Positions 12,026-21,970 of a DNA stretch of 64,000 nt are shown one piece after another (the stretch's first letter is position 1; every line of letters starts with the position of its first letter). Below the pieces are notes generated by a model that was given only the letters and a program-made list of their open reading frames with translations, did no database searches and was not told the DNA's origin. The translations under genes and the position numbers were made by a program. The stretch comes from Aralia elata (Eukaryota > Streptophyta > Magnoliopsida > Apiales > Araliaceae): contig CM068379.1 in NCBI GenBank assembly GCA_034770075.1, positions 21,327,506-21,391,505 on the forward strand. Reading direction: 5' to 3'.

Positions 12026-13279
12026 TTATTGGTAATATCGTCTAAGTCTCCCAGCATTCCATGTATTCTTTATTTCAGAACCATCCATTGCTCGAAGCTG
12101 GTAGGTAGGCTTTGGCACTTCCACAACTTCATAAGGACCCTCCCAGTTTGGCATAAGCTTTCCTGTATTCTGAGGGATAGATGCTTCAACCTCCTGAAGT
12201 AGAAGATCACCAACTTCGAACCTTCGAACTTTCACCCCAACTTCGAACCTTCGAACTTTCACCCCCTTATTGTAATGTCTGGCCATTCTCCGCTGGTAGA
12301 CTGTTAGCCTTGCCAAAGCCGACTCCTGAACCTCCTCTAATAAATCAAGATTAAGCCGAAGGCGTACATCGTTATAAAGCTCTTTATACTGACTAACCCT
12401 TAGCGAAGGAGACCCAATCTTAACTGGGACAAGAGCATCAATCCTATAAGCTAATGGAAATGGCGAGTCGCCTGTAGTGGTTCGATGAGTAGTCCGATAT
12501 GCCCATAAAACGCTGAGTAACTCTTCGGGCCACCTCCCCTTGGCTTCGTCTAGCCTTCTTTTAATACCATTGAGCAACGTGCGATTAGTAACTTTAACCT
12601 GACCATTAGACTGTGGATGAGCAACTGAAGTCTTTCTATGCTGGATCCCCAAATTTTTAAGGAATTCTTCAAACTTCGAACTTACAAACTGCCATCCGTT
12701 GTCTGACACCACAACCATAGGAATCTCGAAGCGAAACACCATAAACTCTTTGAGAAATTTGAGACACTCTTGTTCCGTGATTGTTCGAAGAGGTTTGACC
12801 TCTACCCACTTAGTCATATAGTCAATCATCACTATCACAAAGCTGACCTAACCTTTCGCCTTTGGCAATAGACCCAGAATATCAATCCCCCATGCTTGAA
12901 ACAGAATCAGGGACAGAATAGAAAAGAGTTCCTCTAGTGGCTGATGAGGCACCAGACTGTTTAGCTGACACTTAGAGCACTTTTGAACATACTCCTTAGC
13001 ATCTTTGAAAATGGTAGGCCAGTAATAACCTTGCTAAAGTACCTTGTATGCTAGTGACTTGGCTCGCATATGATCACCACAGATTCCTTCGTGAACTTCC
13101 CGAAGCACGCATTCCACTTCGGAGGGGACCAAACATTTCAGTAAAGGTGAAAAGTACGCACGCCTATATAAGTCACCATCAATCAAGACAAAATTTGAAC
13201 TCTTGTACTTTATCTTCTTTGCTAATAATCTATCCGAAGGTAACTCGCCATCAACCAAGTAACTTATATACGGGGTCAT
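12026..13279 (-). pseudogene. Tat integrase, broken
   Basis: The N-terminal zinc region (13279-12900) contains the His pair (REVHEGICGDHMRAKS) and a C-x2-C further on, interrupted by a stop at 13034-13036. The catalytic core is in the 12838-12026 frame: first Asp in VMIDYMTKWVE, second in VVSDNGWQF. The third acidic residue falls in NGQVKVTNR, where Lys stands at the position normally held by catalytic Glu. The C-terminal part contains a 27-base tandem duplication (12212-12265) that repeats nine residues (VKVRRFEVG). The enzyme should insert cDNA into chromatin; the loss of Glu alone would inactivate it. Confidence 0.88.
12212..12265 (-). repeat. 27-bp tandem duplication inside Tat integrase
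   Basis: The block ACTTCGAACCTTCGAACTTT plus CACCCCA occurs twice head to tail. The duplication is in frame and gives VKVRRFEVG twice in the C-terminal part of integrase. Confidence 0.85.
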
Positions 13280-13499
13280 CTAATAATCCGAACACTCCAC
13301 AACCAGTACCTCCGAAACCTGAATGCTTAGGAACTCTAGTACTTCCAAGTAGACTGATCCACTGAAAGTACCCGTATCTGAGGCAGCTAACTTGGACAAC
13401 GCATCAACAATCGCATTATTGGACCGATCTACCCCTTGGAAAGTGCACGAGCTGAAATAGTGCAATCGATTCTTGACTTTTGCCAGGTACCTAGACATC

Positions 13500-13780
13500 C
13501 TCGCCCCCCCCGAGCTTTAAATCCACCTGATATTTGCTTAACAACCAATTGAGAATCACTAAAGATAACCATCCTCTGAACCTCTAAACTCCTTGCCAAC
13601 CGTAGCCCTGTCAGGATCGCTTCATACTCGGCCTCATTGTTAGTTGCCCTGAACCCGAACCAAATGGCTTGCTGAACTCTGAATCCCTAAGGACTCGTCA
13701 AAATCACCCTTGCTTCACTCGTATCCAAAGTTGAAGACCTATCCACATATAGCGTCCAAAAAGTTTGAAGCGGCTGAATA
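13500..13780 (-). pseudogene. Second (additional) RNase H domain of Tat element
   Basis: Downstream of the first RNase H, the minus strand encodes WTLYVDRSS (first metal-binding Asp in the YVD motif; relatives have Gly where Arg stands). Then come an ATNNEAEYEAIL block (Glu motif) and a DSQLVV block (Asp). This extra RNase H, of a different type from the one next to RT, is characteristic of Tat elements. A stop near 13687 and a frame change split it. Known role inferred: removal of RNA from the hybrid, replacing or assisting the degenerate first RNase H. Confidence 0.75.
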
Positions 13781-14226
13781 TCCGAAACCGAACCCACTAT
13801 CTCCGGCTGATCAACTGGATCATCTTCAAAAAACGAACACTCCACCACAAAGTCGGCTAAAGCCTGACCCTTAATCGTTGTCCGAGGATGATATTCCAAA
13901 TGAAGTTGGGTCAATTCCATAGCCCACGCAGCAAGCTGACCCGAGACGTCTAGTTTGTGCAACACCTTCTTCAGAGGCTGATCTGTATACACCACTATCA
14001 ACCGACCGTGAAAATAATGCTGAAACTTCCTGCTAGCAATGATCAACGCATAGGCAAATTTCTCCAGGTTCGGATATCTTGTTTCTGCGTCCCTAAGTGC
14101 ATAACAAACATAGTAACCGGGGAACTGCTTTCCGCCCGATTCCCGAATCAAAACCGCCCTGATCGCTAACGAGCTGGCAGCCAAATACAGGTACAAAGTT
14201 TCCGAAAGGATCGATTTCATCAGCAA
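13687..14226 (-). pseudogene. Tat RNase H adjacent to RT
   Basis: The open segment has LYLAASSLAIRAVLIRESGG (start of the RNase H fold; the first Asp typical of other lineages is not evident, consistent with the degenerate primary RNase H of Tat). RDAETRYPNLEKFAYALI follows, carrying the Glu, then VVYTDQPLKKVL (Asp). It continues without a stop into the connection to the second RNase H (YVDRSS). A stop at 13687-13689 ends it. Confidence 0.82.
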
Positions 14227-14565
14227 CGACGTAGAGGATAAGTATTTTTTGATCCCTTGGAACTCATCCTCACACTCTGAGTTCTACTGAAAAGTCTTTT
14301 CATTCTTTGGACCTTTCAGAGTGTCGAAAAAGGGGAGGCACCTTTCCGCCGATTTTGACATGAACCTCCGAAGCACTGCAATCTGACCCGTTAGCCTCTA
14401 TACATCTTTAAACGACTTCGGAGACATCATATCCATGATAGCTTTGATCTTTTCATGATTCGCTTCAATTCCCTTCTTGCTTACCATATACCCCAGAAAC
14501 TTCCCTGACCCGAGGCTGAAGGTACATTTGGTAGGATTCAGTTGGATATTATGTTCTCTAATGGT

Positions 14566-15154
14566 TTAAAAACAATCTTCCAAATCATTCAAGTGGCCTC
14601 GAACAGAAGAGCTTTTGACGATCATATCATCTACGTAGACTTCCATACTCCTCCCTAATTGCTTCTTAAAAACGTAGTTCATCATCCGTTGATACGTGGC
14701 CCCAGCTTTAAGCAATCCGAATGTCATCTTCTTATATGCATAAATTGCCCTATGGGTAATGAAAGCCGTTTTCGGGATATCCTTCTTGTACATCGATATC
14801 TGATGGTATCCTGAAAAGGCGTCCATAAAACTCAGCATCGCGAACCCCAAAGTCGCATCTATCAATTGATCAACATATGGCAAGGGGTAAAAATCCTTCG
14901 GACACACCTTGTTCAAGTCTGTATAGTCAATGCATACCCTCACTTGTCGTTTTACTTCTGGACGAGCACCACGTTCGCCAACCACTCGGGATAATCAATT
15001 TCAAAAATGAAATCCGCTTCCAGAACTTTGTTATCTCTTCGTCAATAATTTTCTGCCTTTCCGGGGCAAAAATTCTCCTCTTTTGACGAACGAGTTTCTT
15101 CATCGGATCTACACACAGTTTGTGAACTGCGATAGATTCGTCAATTCCCGGCAT
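14566..15154 (-). pseudogene. Tat reverse transcriptase, broken
   Basis: RT blocks are visible on the minus strand. KRRIFAPERQKIIDEEI comes first in one frame (15154-14927). After a frame change, CIDYTDLNKVCPKDFYPLP, then FMDAFSGYHQI (first catalytic Asp), KTAFIT, FGLLKAGATYQR and VYVDDMIVKS (intact YVDD) follow. The catalytic residues are present, but the frame change near 14980 and a TAA at 14566-14568 disable it. It copies element RNA into DNA in the virus-like particle. Confidence 0.9.
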
Positions 15155-15361
15155 ATCACTGGGCTCCTAAGCAAAGATATCGGCATAGACCCGAAGCAAG
15201 TCAATTAACCTCGTACTGAAGGGCTCCTGCATGCCCGAACCAATCTTTATTATCTTTTCCTTTTTCCCCGGAACTAACTCAATGTCTTCAGTCTCTTCGG
15301 CTTGCAAAGCGAGTGGTTCTGTGCTTCCTTCGGTAAAGGGTTCAACCTCAATCGCCATAGT

Positions 15362-15790
15362 CTATTTCTGTTTACACCTTCCTATGGCTAAAGATATCAA
15401 CGAAGTCTTATAGCACCTTCGAACCAAATCCAAATCACCCTTCACCTCACCAACCCTATTCGTCGTAAGGAACTTTATCTTGAAGTGTGGGATGGAGGTC
15501 ACCGCCTGCAGCGCCATTAATGTCGGTCTTCCCAAAATAGCATTATAGGCCGAATCCACATGCACCACAAAGAACCTGACATTGACCTCCACCTATCGAG
15601 GAGCCGTCCTGAAGATGACTGGCAACTCGATAGTCCCTGCCACCCGAACTGGATCGTTGTCGAACCCGTACAGCGGAGGTTCCTGCCCGACTTCCATTTT
15701 CCTTCCTCCCAAGTCTAGCCTTTGATAAGTGTAAGCATAGAGTATGTCGACCGAAGAACCGTTATCGATCATAATTCGCCTCATATCCAT
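15362..15790 (-). pseudogene. Tat aspartic protease, interrupted by a stop
   Basis: The active-site region is IMIDNGSSVDILY, the D-N-G-S form used by Tat. A flap-like region and ILGRPTLMALQAVTS (the hydrophobic-Gly motif plus strand) follow. An in-frame stop at 15593-15595 cuts the domain in two. The protease processes Gag-Pol. Confidence 0.85.
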
Positions 15791-15795
15791 GGTCC

Positions 15796-16139
15796 CGACT
15801 TAGACAGTAATAGCCAGAGCTCCCTCATGCGGCTCAATCGATTCGGAGGGGTAATCCTCATCGGTGAAAGAAATCACAGTGCCCAGATAAGGGCGCTCCT
15901 TCCAAACTGGTTGTTCAGATATTGATATGACTGAATCCAACATACCCCTCCTTTTCTTTTCGAGCACCTTCCCAACCGATCCGCCCGTTTATTACATCTA
16001 CAACTCCTCGAACCATCGGGACCGAATCGGTTTGGGACTTTGGGTTCTGCTGAGTATTGTTATTAGTTGTTGTTCTTTCCAAAGCTTCTCGCCCTGCGAC
16101 GCACTGAACCAACTCCCCGCTTTATACCTTCTTCTCAAT
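15796..16139 (-). other. Tat gag-protease linker, degraded
   Basis: This lies between the zinc knuckle of gag and the protease and has no long reading frame on the element strand. Coding-like fragments are interrupted by several stops. No separate gene is seen. Confidence 0.5.
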
Positions 16140-17886
16140 CAGGTCTTTCAAGTTATAACAATCCTCTGTAGAATGTCCCGTAGTCTGGTGATAGTTGCAA
16201 TAACGGTTGTGATTTCCCCTATAGGACTTTGTGCTCGCCTGGCAAGGTTCGAAACCAGGTTTATTCCGGATTTCCTCTAATATCTTGGCGTGATTGGTGT
16301 TCAGGGGGTGTAGACTTTATTAACGTTTTTATTTGGGAAGGGTGGTCTGCCTCCTCCCGAACCTCCTCCATTAAAACCCCGCCTCGATTGATTGTCTGAC
16401 CTGGGTGTATTGTTCTGATCTCGATCCCTCGGTCTATCTTTCGAATGTGCCTGCGGCTTCAGGCACCCAATAGCCTCCTCGAGGGTAATAAACCCACCGA
16501 CCCTACTAAAGCCTCTAACAAGTCTCCGGGTGGATTAAGAATGAGGTCTTTGACCAGCTTCTTGGACTTCGCAATGTCTAATCCAGTGGTAAAGAACCCC
16601 ATAGCCAGCTGCACATTCAAGTCGGTCATTGTGCCAACCGCTTCCCTAAACCGATTCACATATTGACTGAGGATTTCTTCGAAACACTGTTTGACTTGCA
16701 TCAAAGATGTTGTCAGCCTTCCCCTTCGCTTATTACTTCCGAAGTGCGCATGGAACTTGTCGCATAGCTGTTCCCATGAACTGATCGAGTTCGAACTGAG
16801 AGACACCATCCATTCTCGAGCCCCACGCTTCAGCGTAGTAATAAACATATGACATTTGGCGGCGGCGGGATGGTCGTAGTAATTTATGATCTAATTATAT
16901 GCATGTGTGTGCTCATATAGATCGCCAGTGTCGTCGTACGTCTCCAATGGCGGTAATTTTTTGGACTTATTAGCCTTCACCCGCTTGATCTCCGGGGTAA
17001 AAGGTGACCTGGCATTGTTCGGCAATTCTACTGACTGATCAGCTGCCGCCAGCCTCTGTTCCACCTTTTTTAGCCTTTTTGCTAGGGCATCGGTCCCATT
17101 CTCATGAAGAATTGGCTCGGGCCCGACCCTCGAATTATCCTTGAAGCGGCTTCGAGGCCTGCCCCGGTCTGGTGTGCAGCTTCGGCTTGCTATCGTCCTG
17201 CGGGCGGCTATTATACCTCTTACGGATCGGAGAGTGGCTTCTTGGCCTGCTCAAGTCTTGCGAGGGGCTTTAGTACCTGTTGCGGATCGGGGAGCGACTC
17301 CTCGACCTACTCTGATCCTGCAAACGGCTTCGGTGCCTGCCGCGGACTGGGGTGCGGCTCTTCGGCTTGCTATTATCCTGCGAGCGGCTTCCGTGCCTGC
17401 CACGGATTAGCTCTTCGGCCTGCTCTTTCCCCGTCGAGAATCATCCGAACGATGTGTCCTGGATCGATCTCCTGATGAATTCCTTTGATGCCAATGGTAA
17501 CTGGAGGAAACTTCTTCTCCGTGTATCAACGACGCCAACTGCTTATCTAACTCTATTTGCTGAAGGCATAGGACCTCCATAGCGTCTTTGTTCTGCTGCA
17601 CCTTTCTGTCTAAGATCAACTCCCTCTTGTCTCGACCTTGATCCGACCTAGAATTCTGGTCATCGACACCATCGTCATGGCCCCCGTCTTCCACGTGGTA
17701 GAGAACAGTTTCCTTTTGACAATCGTCGTCCGGGGGTCGAGTTGGCCCACCGAACGACTCTGAGGGCCCAGCCTATCCGAGATACTTTTCGATTGCCCCA
17801 ACCTGTCTTTGATCGAGCCTCGGGGTTGGAGTGTATTGGCTGCCGACATATTCCGTGTTGATACCGTCTTTGCATTGTTTGACACC
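16140..17886 (-). pseudogene. Tat Gag, with RS-type repeats and zinc knuckle
   Basis: The likely start is ATG 17886 (MVSNNAK) or 17849 (MSAANTL), just inside the primer site. In order: a basic Ser/Arg-rich N-terminus; a Gln/Asp/Arg region (17694-17407); four copies of a 60-bp unit encoding an Arg/Ser-rich 20-residue repeat (about 17418-17177); the capsid-type gag domain (16848-16459, ISSWEQLCDKFHAHFG...LMQVKQ, ...SQYVNRFREA); and a zinc knuckle YCNYHQTTGHSTEDC near 16225-16170. Stops (17407, one in the repeats, 16459) and frame changes break it. Gag forms the particle and packages RNA. Confidence 0.8.
17177..17418 (-). repeat. 60-bp tandem repeat, about four copies, in Tat gag
   Basis: Four adjacent 60-base units are GC-rich and 70-85 percent alike by eye. 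Each contains GCTTCGGCCTGCT-like and TGCCGCGGATCGG-like blocks. On the minus strand one frame gives Arg-Ser-rich 20-residue repeats such as RSRSRSPIRNRY and RPRSHSPIRKRYNS. Confidence 0.8.
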
Positions 17887-17940
17887 ATAATTTTCGACCG
17901 AAAACTATTGAGTGATTGTATGTTACACTGCACTAAGGGC

Positions 17941-17957
17941 CCTCCTTCTAGCGCCAA
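17941..17957 (-). other. primer binding site of Tat element
   Basis: On the minus strand, TTGGCGCTAGAAGGAGG lies directly after the 5' LTR end. Position and the TGG start fit a tRNA primer site. I do not recognise the tRNA with confidence. Confidence 0.65.
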
Positions 17958-18454
17958 TGTTAACGCCAAGATTTCGCCACGCATCCAATCATCAAAATAC
18001 GTGCCAAATCCTGCACAAGAATGAAACCACACTCAAGAGCCTGGCGGTTTGGGCCGCTAGGAGATAGCTCCAGTGTGAGAATAAGTACAGGATGTTCAAG
18101 GTATTAACAATAGAGGTTTAGTACTTTAGTGAGCAAAGAGTCATTACCTGTAAATTTAGGGTTTAGCTTTATATTTATAGATGATCACACTAACTTTATC
18201 GCTCTGTTCCCCAACTGTAATAGGACTCCTATTCATGGTAATTACCTATGATTGGATAGAACATAATCTCCTTAAAGAAAGGAAGTCGGATACAATCCTG
18301 ACTCTTTCATAAGAACTAGAATTTAAATATAGTTGGGAATCTTAGATTCCTTAAAGTCCTCACACTGCCCAAAATAAATTCTTACGTGGGGCCATTGCCT
18401 CCACGTGGACAAAACCCACTTAATCTATCGAGCCCAAATATTCATGCCCCAACA
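17958..18454 (-). repeat. 5' LTR of Tat element
   Basis: Begins TGTTAACGCC and ends CCCCAACA, with the partner at 8775-9257. On the minus strand a CTATAAATAT box at 18180-18171 is the likely promoter driving gag-pol. Confidence 0.93.
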
Positions 18455-18459
18455 CTATA
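18455..18459. repeat. target site duplication CTATA, right
   Basis: CTATA directly follows the LTR end and matches 8770-8774 exactly. Confidence 0.92.
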
Positions 18460-18536
18460 CTAAATCATATAATAAAACTACATAATATCCAATAATAAAG
18501 AAGTTTCATTCAAATAATCCAAGTTTAAAACTCAAA

Positions 18537-18896
18537 GGCCATGTTTGTTTGCAAGGATTATAATCCCGGGATTATAATCCATGGGATTATAATCCCGGGA
18601 TTATAATCCATGGGATTATAATCCCAAGACTATTAGTCCTAGGATTAAATAGTCCTAGTCACATGTTTGTTTTTCATGGGATTATTCATGGGATAACTTA
18701 AAATAATCTCATGTTATGTTTTAATCCTTCATGATGGGATTATAATACCTAGCTAGACATGGTATTAAATAATCCCTCATCTTAAGCTATTTTATAATCC
18801 TTGGACTAATAGTCCCAAGCTCAAATTTAAAAACAAACAAAACACTTGGGATTAATAGTCCTATCCCAAGTGTAATCCTTGCAAACAAACATAGCC
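18537..18896. mobile_element. MITE with 24-bp terminal inverted repeats
   Basis: A 360-bp non-coding element. It starts GGCCATGTTTGTTTGCAAGG and ends with the complement of GGCTATGTTTGTTTGCAAGG, one mismatch in the first 24 bases. Its interior is made of reiterated palindromic GGGATTATAATCCC units. Flanks AAA on both sides may be a 3-bp target duplication. The GGCC(A/T)TGTTTG ends recall PIF/Harbinger (Tourist-like) MITEs, whose duplication is normally TAA/TTA, so the superfamily is tentative. Confidence 0.8.
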
Positions 18897-18980
18897 AAAG
18901 AGGATTATACTAAAAGTCTTCAGAAATTGTAAAATTTTAAAACAACCAAGTCACGTAGTAAAATGAGATAATGCTTCAAA

Positions 18981-21298
18981 TTAAGTTGAAGCAGTAAAGT
19001 TGTCATCTTTCTCGATTTTGATCTTCTTTTGCAGTTTGTTGGTTGACATTTTAACATCAGTTGACTGTGATCCTTGTACCTCATCATCGCTGATTTAATG
19101 TATAGGCCTTTTGCTTATAGGTGTAACACAGTTGACAACATCGGGCAACGACTCACCCTGTATAGACTATAGTAACAGAATCAAAACAGAGATATAAGAA
19201 ATAGTTGGTAATGTAGGTATTTTTTGTTGTTAACAAATTATATGTGTAAAATTGATATTACCTGAGGTTCATCACATAAACTTGTGTAGGATTCAATTAT
19301 TTTTTCATCGTCAGTCATTCTAGCAACTGTGAATATCGCATAGTTTGCCTTCAAATTATAAGATAATATCTGTATCTTGAAAATAAACCTCTTTTGCAAC
19401 AATAAATTGAGTTCATCCGGAAAACAATCAGAGTCTCCATCCTTTAACACATTTGAAAAACATGAATTAAGAGCAGTTATGTAAATAAGGTTAAGATTGT
19501 TTACTTTAAACATGTAATAATTTTTTATATTTTAATTTTACCTTAATCAATTGTTCCCTCAATTCATAAGCTGACTTTCTTATGACGTGTTGGGCTTCAC
19601 GATCAAATAGAACAAAAGATGCACTGGACGTATCATCCATTACTTTAACCTGAACTTTAAATCTACAATTAAAAGTTACATTTACGAAGTTAGATAGTAT
19701 TAACAGAGTGCACAAAGTATGAACACAAGGTAGATATAACGTATAAAAAAATATTGTATCATAATACCTTGGTGTAACAGATTTGACATAGTCATAACAT
19801 TTATCACACCAATATTTTCCACTGTCGGGTTTTACTTTTTTACGGCATTTTTTGCAGGAATTGTAGAACCAATTGTATTCGGTTTCTATACACAGAATAG
19901 TAACAAGTACCACACATGTTGACTCCTAGAGTGTTAAATAGAGAATGAGCAACATAATAGAAGATAATGTTGTGAAAGAGTTAAGGTGTTTTAAAAGCGG
20001 GTTTACCTCTGTTGCATCCCGTATCTCATCAAGAGTTTTCCTATCACTGATTTAGAGGAATTCACCTGTAATAGATAATGTGCTCTGGCTGGATAAATGA
20101 TTTATTGTAGTTTTATTATTTAATGCAGCACAAATACTGTTAGACAACAGTGAGGGTAGTTAAAGGGCAAATTAACTTGTAGTAGTAATAGAATTTAATA
20201 AGAAAGAAGTACGCAATATACCTATTTTTAAAAGTAACAACCTTAGGGATATCTGCATTTATAAGAGGTCTCGAACCGAACATTGAGTTGGACAACGTTG
20301 GTGTACCTAGTTAATGGTAGATGTTGCATAATTAATAATCATATGTTCATAGAGGTATTTTTCATCGAAATAACAGTAATAGTACCTTTCTAGAACTTGA
20401 TTTTTGCAAACTTTAAAACAGTTATAATGTTATATTGTTTTTCTGTTTTAGTAAAGGAACAAATCTGGTTTGCAAAGTCATCCCACAATGTGCATCTCAA
20501 TACGTTATGACTGTAACAAAAATACAATATAAAGATTAATTTAGATGATAATAGTTATTAATAAAAGAACTGTTCATACAGTTTAAAAAGTTACCTGTCA
20601 TCAGTTAGTTCGATATTAACTCTCTTGTTCTGTTTACCATTTTTTGTGCTGACTTCTACACTCCCCATCGCAGTTAGTTGTCCAATAATATCTGGTTATA
20701 CGCAACACAATTATGTAGGTAAAAAAACACAATTATGTAAAAGCTTGAAGGGTTAATTATTGTTAAACATACCAACTAAGTAAGAATCATCAACTGCAGT
20801 TGATAGTATTTGATCGTATGGAGTGAATTGAAATCCATATGTATGAATGAGAGCCTCATCTAACTCTTGCAATGAGGTGGAGTACTGAAAATTAATCTTG
20901 TATGGATGTTGAGTAGCTTTGAAAGAACCACCGTTCTGACTGACAACAAAATTGGAGATTAGAAAGACTTTTTATTCCTTTACTGTTGTTTGGAATTTAG
21001 TAAAAAGTGACCTCTTGATACTCGCTTGTATTTTGTCGTCCTATAAAAGTATAATAGGCATATGGTAAGATGTTGTAATCTAAGTTGCTGTAATTTTAAG
21101 ATTTTATAATTAGGAGTTGCGTATGTATATATATATTTTTATATGTACCTTTTCATCCAACAATACCATCTCGATACTGTTTATGTTGTCTGCTTTGTTG
21201 AAGCTTGGCATATTCCAAAGTCGAGTTATCCTGACTTTAATCTTCCACGTCTCCTTGACTGGGCTGATGTTATCAATAAAATCGTATCTAGTAGTCAT
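18981..21298 (-). pseudogene. RPA70-like single-strand DNA-binding protein, Helitron-borne, broken
   Basis: About ten short exons follow ATG 21298 (MTTRYDFIDNISPVKETWKI, the first OB fold). Later come NGGSFKATQHPYKINF and LDEALIHTYGF (about 20930-20790), then IIGQLTAMGSVEV (20690), VLRCTLWDDFANQI (20505, second OB fold) and SMFGSRPLINADIP (20290). A zinc ribbon CKKC...CDKC (about 19870-19800) and VKVMDDTSSASFVLFDREA (third OB fold) follow, with a basic C-terminus to 18981. At least three in-frame stops occur (near 20395, 20048 and 19098). Plant Helitrons often carry such a protein, thought to bind displaced single strands. Exon borders are approximate. Confidence 0.85.
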
Positions 21299-21381
21299 CT
21301 AAATAATGGGATAGGTAAAGTATAAGATAAATGTTTAGCAGAAGATAATAAGTAGGAGATGAGTTGTTGTGTAATAGTTGG

Positions 21382-21389
21382 TATTTATA
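21382..21389 (-). promoter_or_regulatory. TATA box of the RPA-like gene
   Basis: TATAAATA-type box (CTATAAATAC on the minus strand) lies about 90 bases upstream of ATG 21298, the normal spacing for a short plant leader. Confidence 0.6.
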
Positions 21390-21447
21390 GGGAGAAAATT
21401 AGGTTAAATAACAGAGAGTAATAGCTAAGTAACGATAATATCATGAA

Positions 21448-21970
21448 GTAGTGATTTTAGGAAATAATAATTAAATTACAAAGGATAATATTAGAACAGT
21501 TGACATTATCTAAACAGTTGAGATTTGTAGTGATTTAGGGGTTTATAAATCCAATAAATTAATTTGGGATTTAAAAAGTAGTGATTTTAGGATATATTAA
21601 TTAAATTACAAAAGATAATATCAGAAAAATTGTCATTATCAAAACAGTACAGATTTGTTGTGATTTAGGGGATTATAAATTCAATACATTAATTTGGGAA
21701 TATAAAGTAGTGATTTTAGGAGATAATAATTAAATTAAAAGGGATAATAACAGAAGAGTAGACATTACCAGAACAGTTTAGATTTATAGTGATTTAAGGG
21801 ATTTTAAATTAAAAAGGATAATAAAGTAGTGGTTTAAGGGATTTCAAATTAAAAAGGATAATAAAGTAGTGATTGTAGGAGATAATAATTAAATTAGTAA
21901 TGATAATATTAAAACAGTTAAAAGTAACAGAACAGTTTAGATTTTTAGTGATTTAAGGGAATGATAATAA
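21448..21970. repeat. Minisatellite of about 130-bp units upstream of the RPA-like gene
   Basis: GTAGTGATTTTAGG recurs at 21448, 21578 and 21707 (periods 130 and 129). Shortened derivatives follow at 21826 and 21866. Each unit also carries GATAATATTAGAACAGTTGAC-like and GTGATTTAGGGG-like blocks. Copies differ by point changes and small deletions. It lies beyond the RPA promoter, near where the Helitron 5' end is expected. Confidence 0.85.

Larger units (their letters stand above)
8775..18454 (-). mobile_element. Ty3/Gypsy retrotransposon, Tat lineage, complete but defective
   Basis: A 9680-bp element flanked by CTATA duplications. LTRs are 8775-9257 (483 bp, the 3' LTR because the element reads on the minus strand) and 17958-18454 (497 bp, 5' LTR), both TG...CA. 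Gene order on the minus strand is gag, protease, RT, RNase H, second RNase H, integrase; then an antisense gene on the plus strand before the polypurine tract. The duplicated RNase H and the extra antisense gene are hallmarks of the Tat lineage. A hand alignment gives roughly 35 substitutions and a 14-base indel between LTRs, about 7 percent, so the insertion is of moderate age and younger than the Helitron it interrupts. Confidence 0.92.
680..21420 (-). mobile_element. Decayed autonomous-type Helitron, split by nested elements
   Basis: Two Helitron-type genes lie on the minus strand: an RPA70-like gene (18981-21298), then a Rep/helicase gene (about 7.2 kb down to 680). HUH endonuclease plus PIF1-like helicase, often accompanied by an RPA-like protein, is the known protein set of plant Helitrons, rolling-circle DNA transposons. 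The roughly 2 kb between the genes is interrupted by a complete Tat retrotransposon (8775-18454) and a MITE (18537-18896). Both genes contain stop codons, and the helicase lacks its C-terminal part, so the element is dead. I could not define the 5' TC or 3' CTRR terminus; the right limit is set just above the RPA promoter and is a guess. Confidence 0.75.

Noticed and set aside
17104..17582. Plus-strand Cys/Ala/Arg-rich frames opposite Tat gag
   Set aside because: They are antisense shadows of the 60-bp repeat; the minus strand gives the RS-type repeat expected in Gag.
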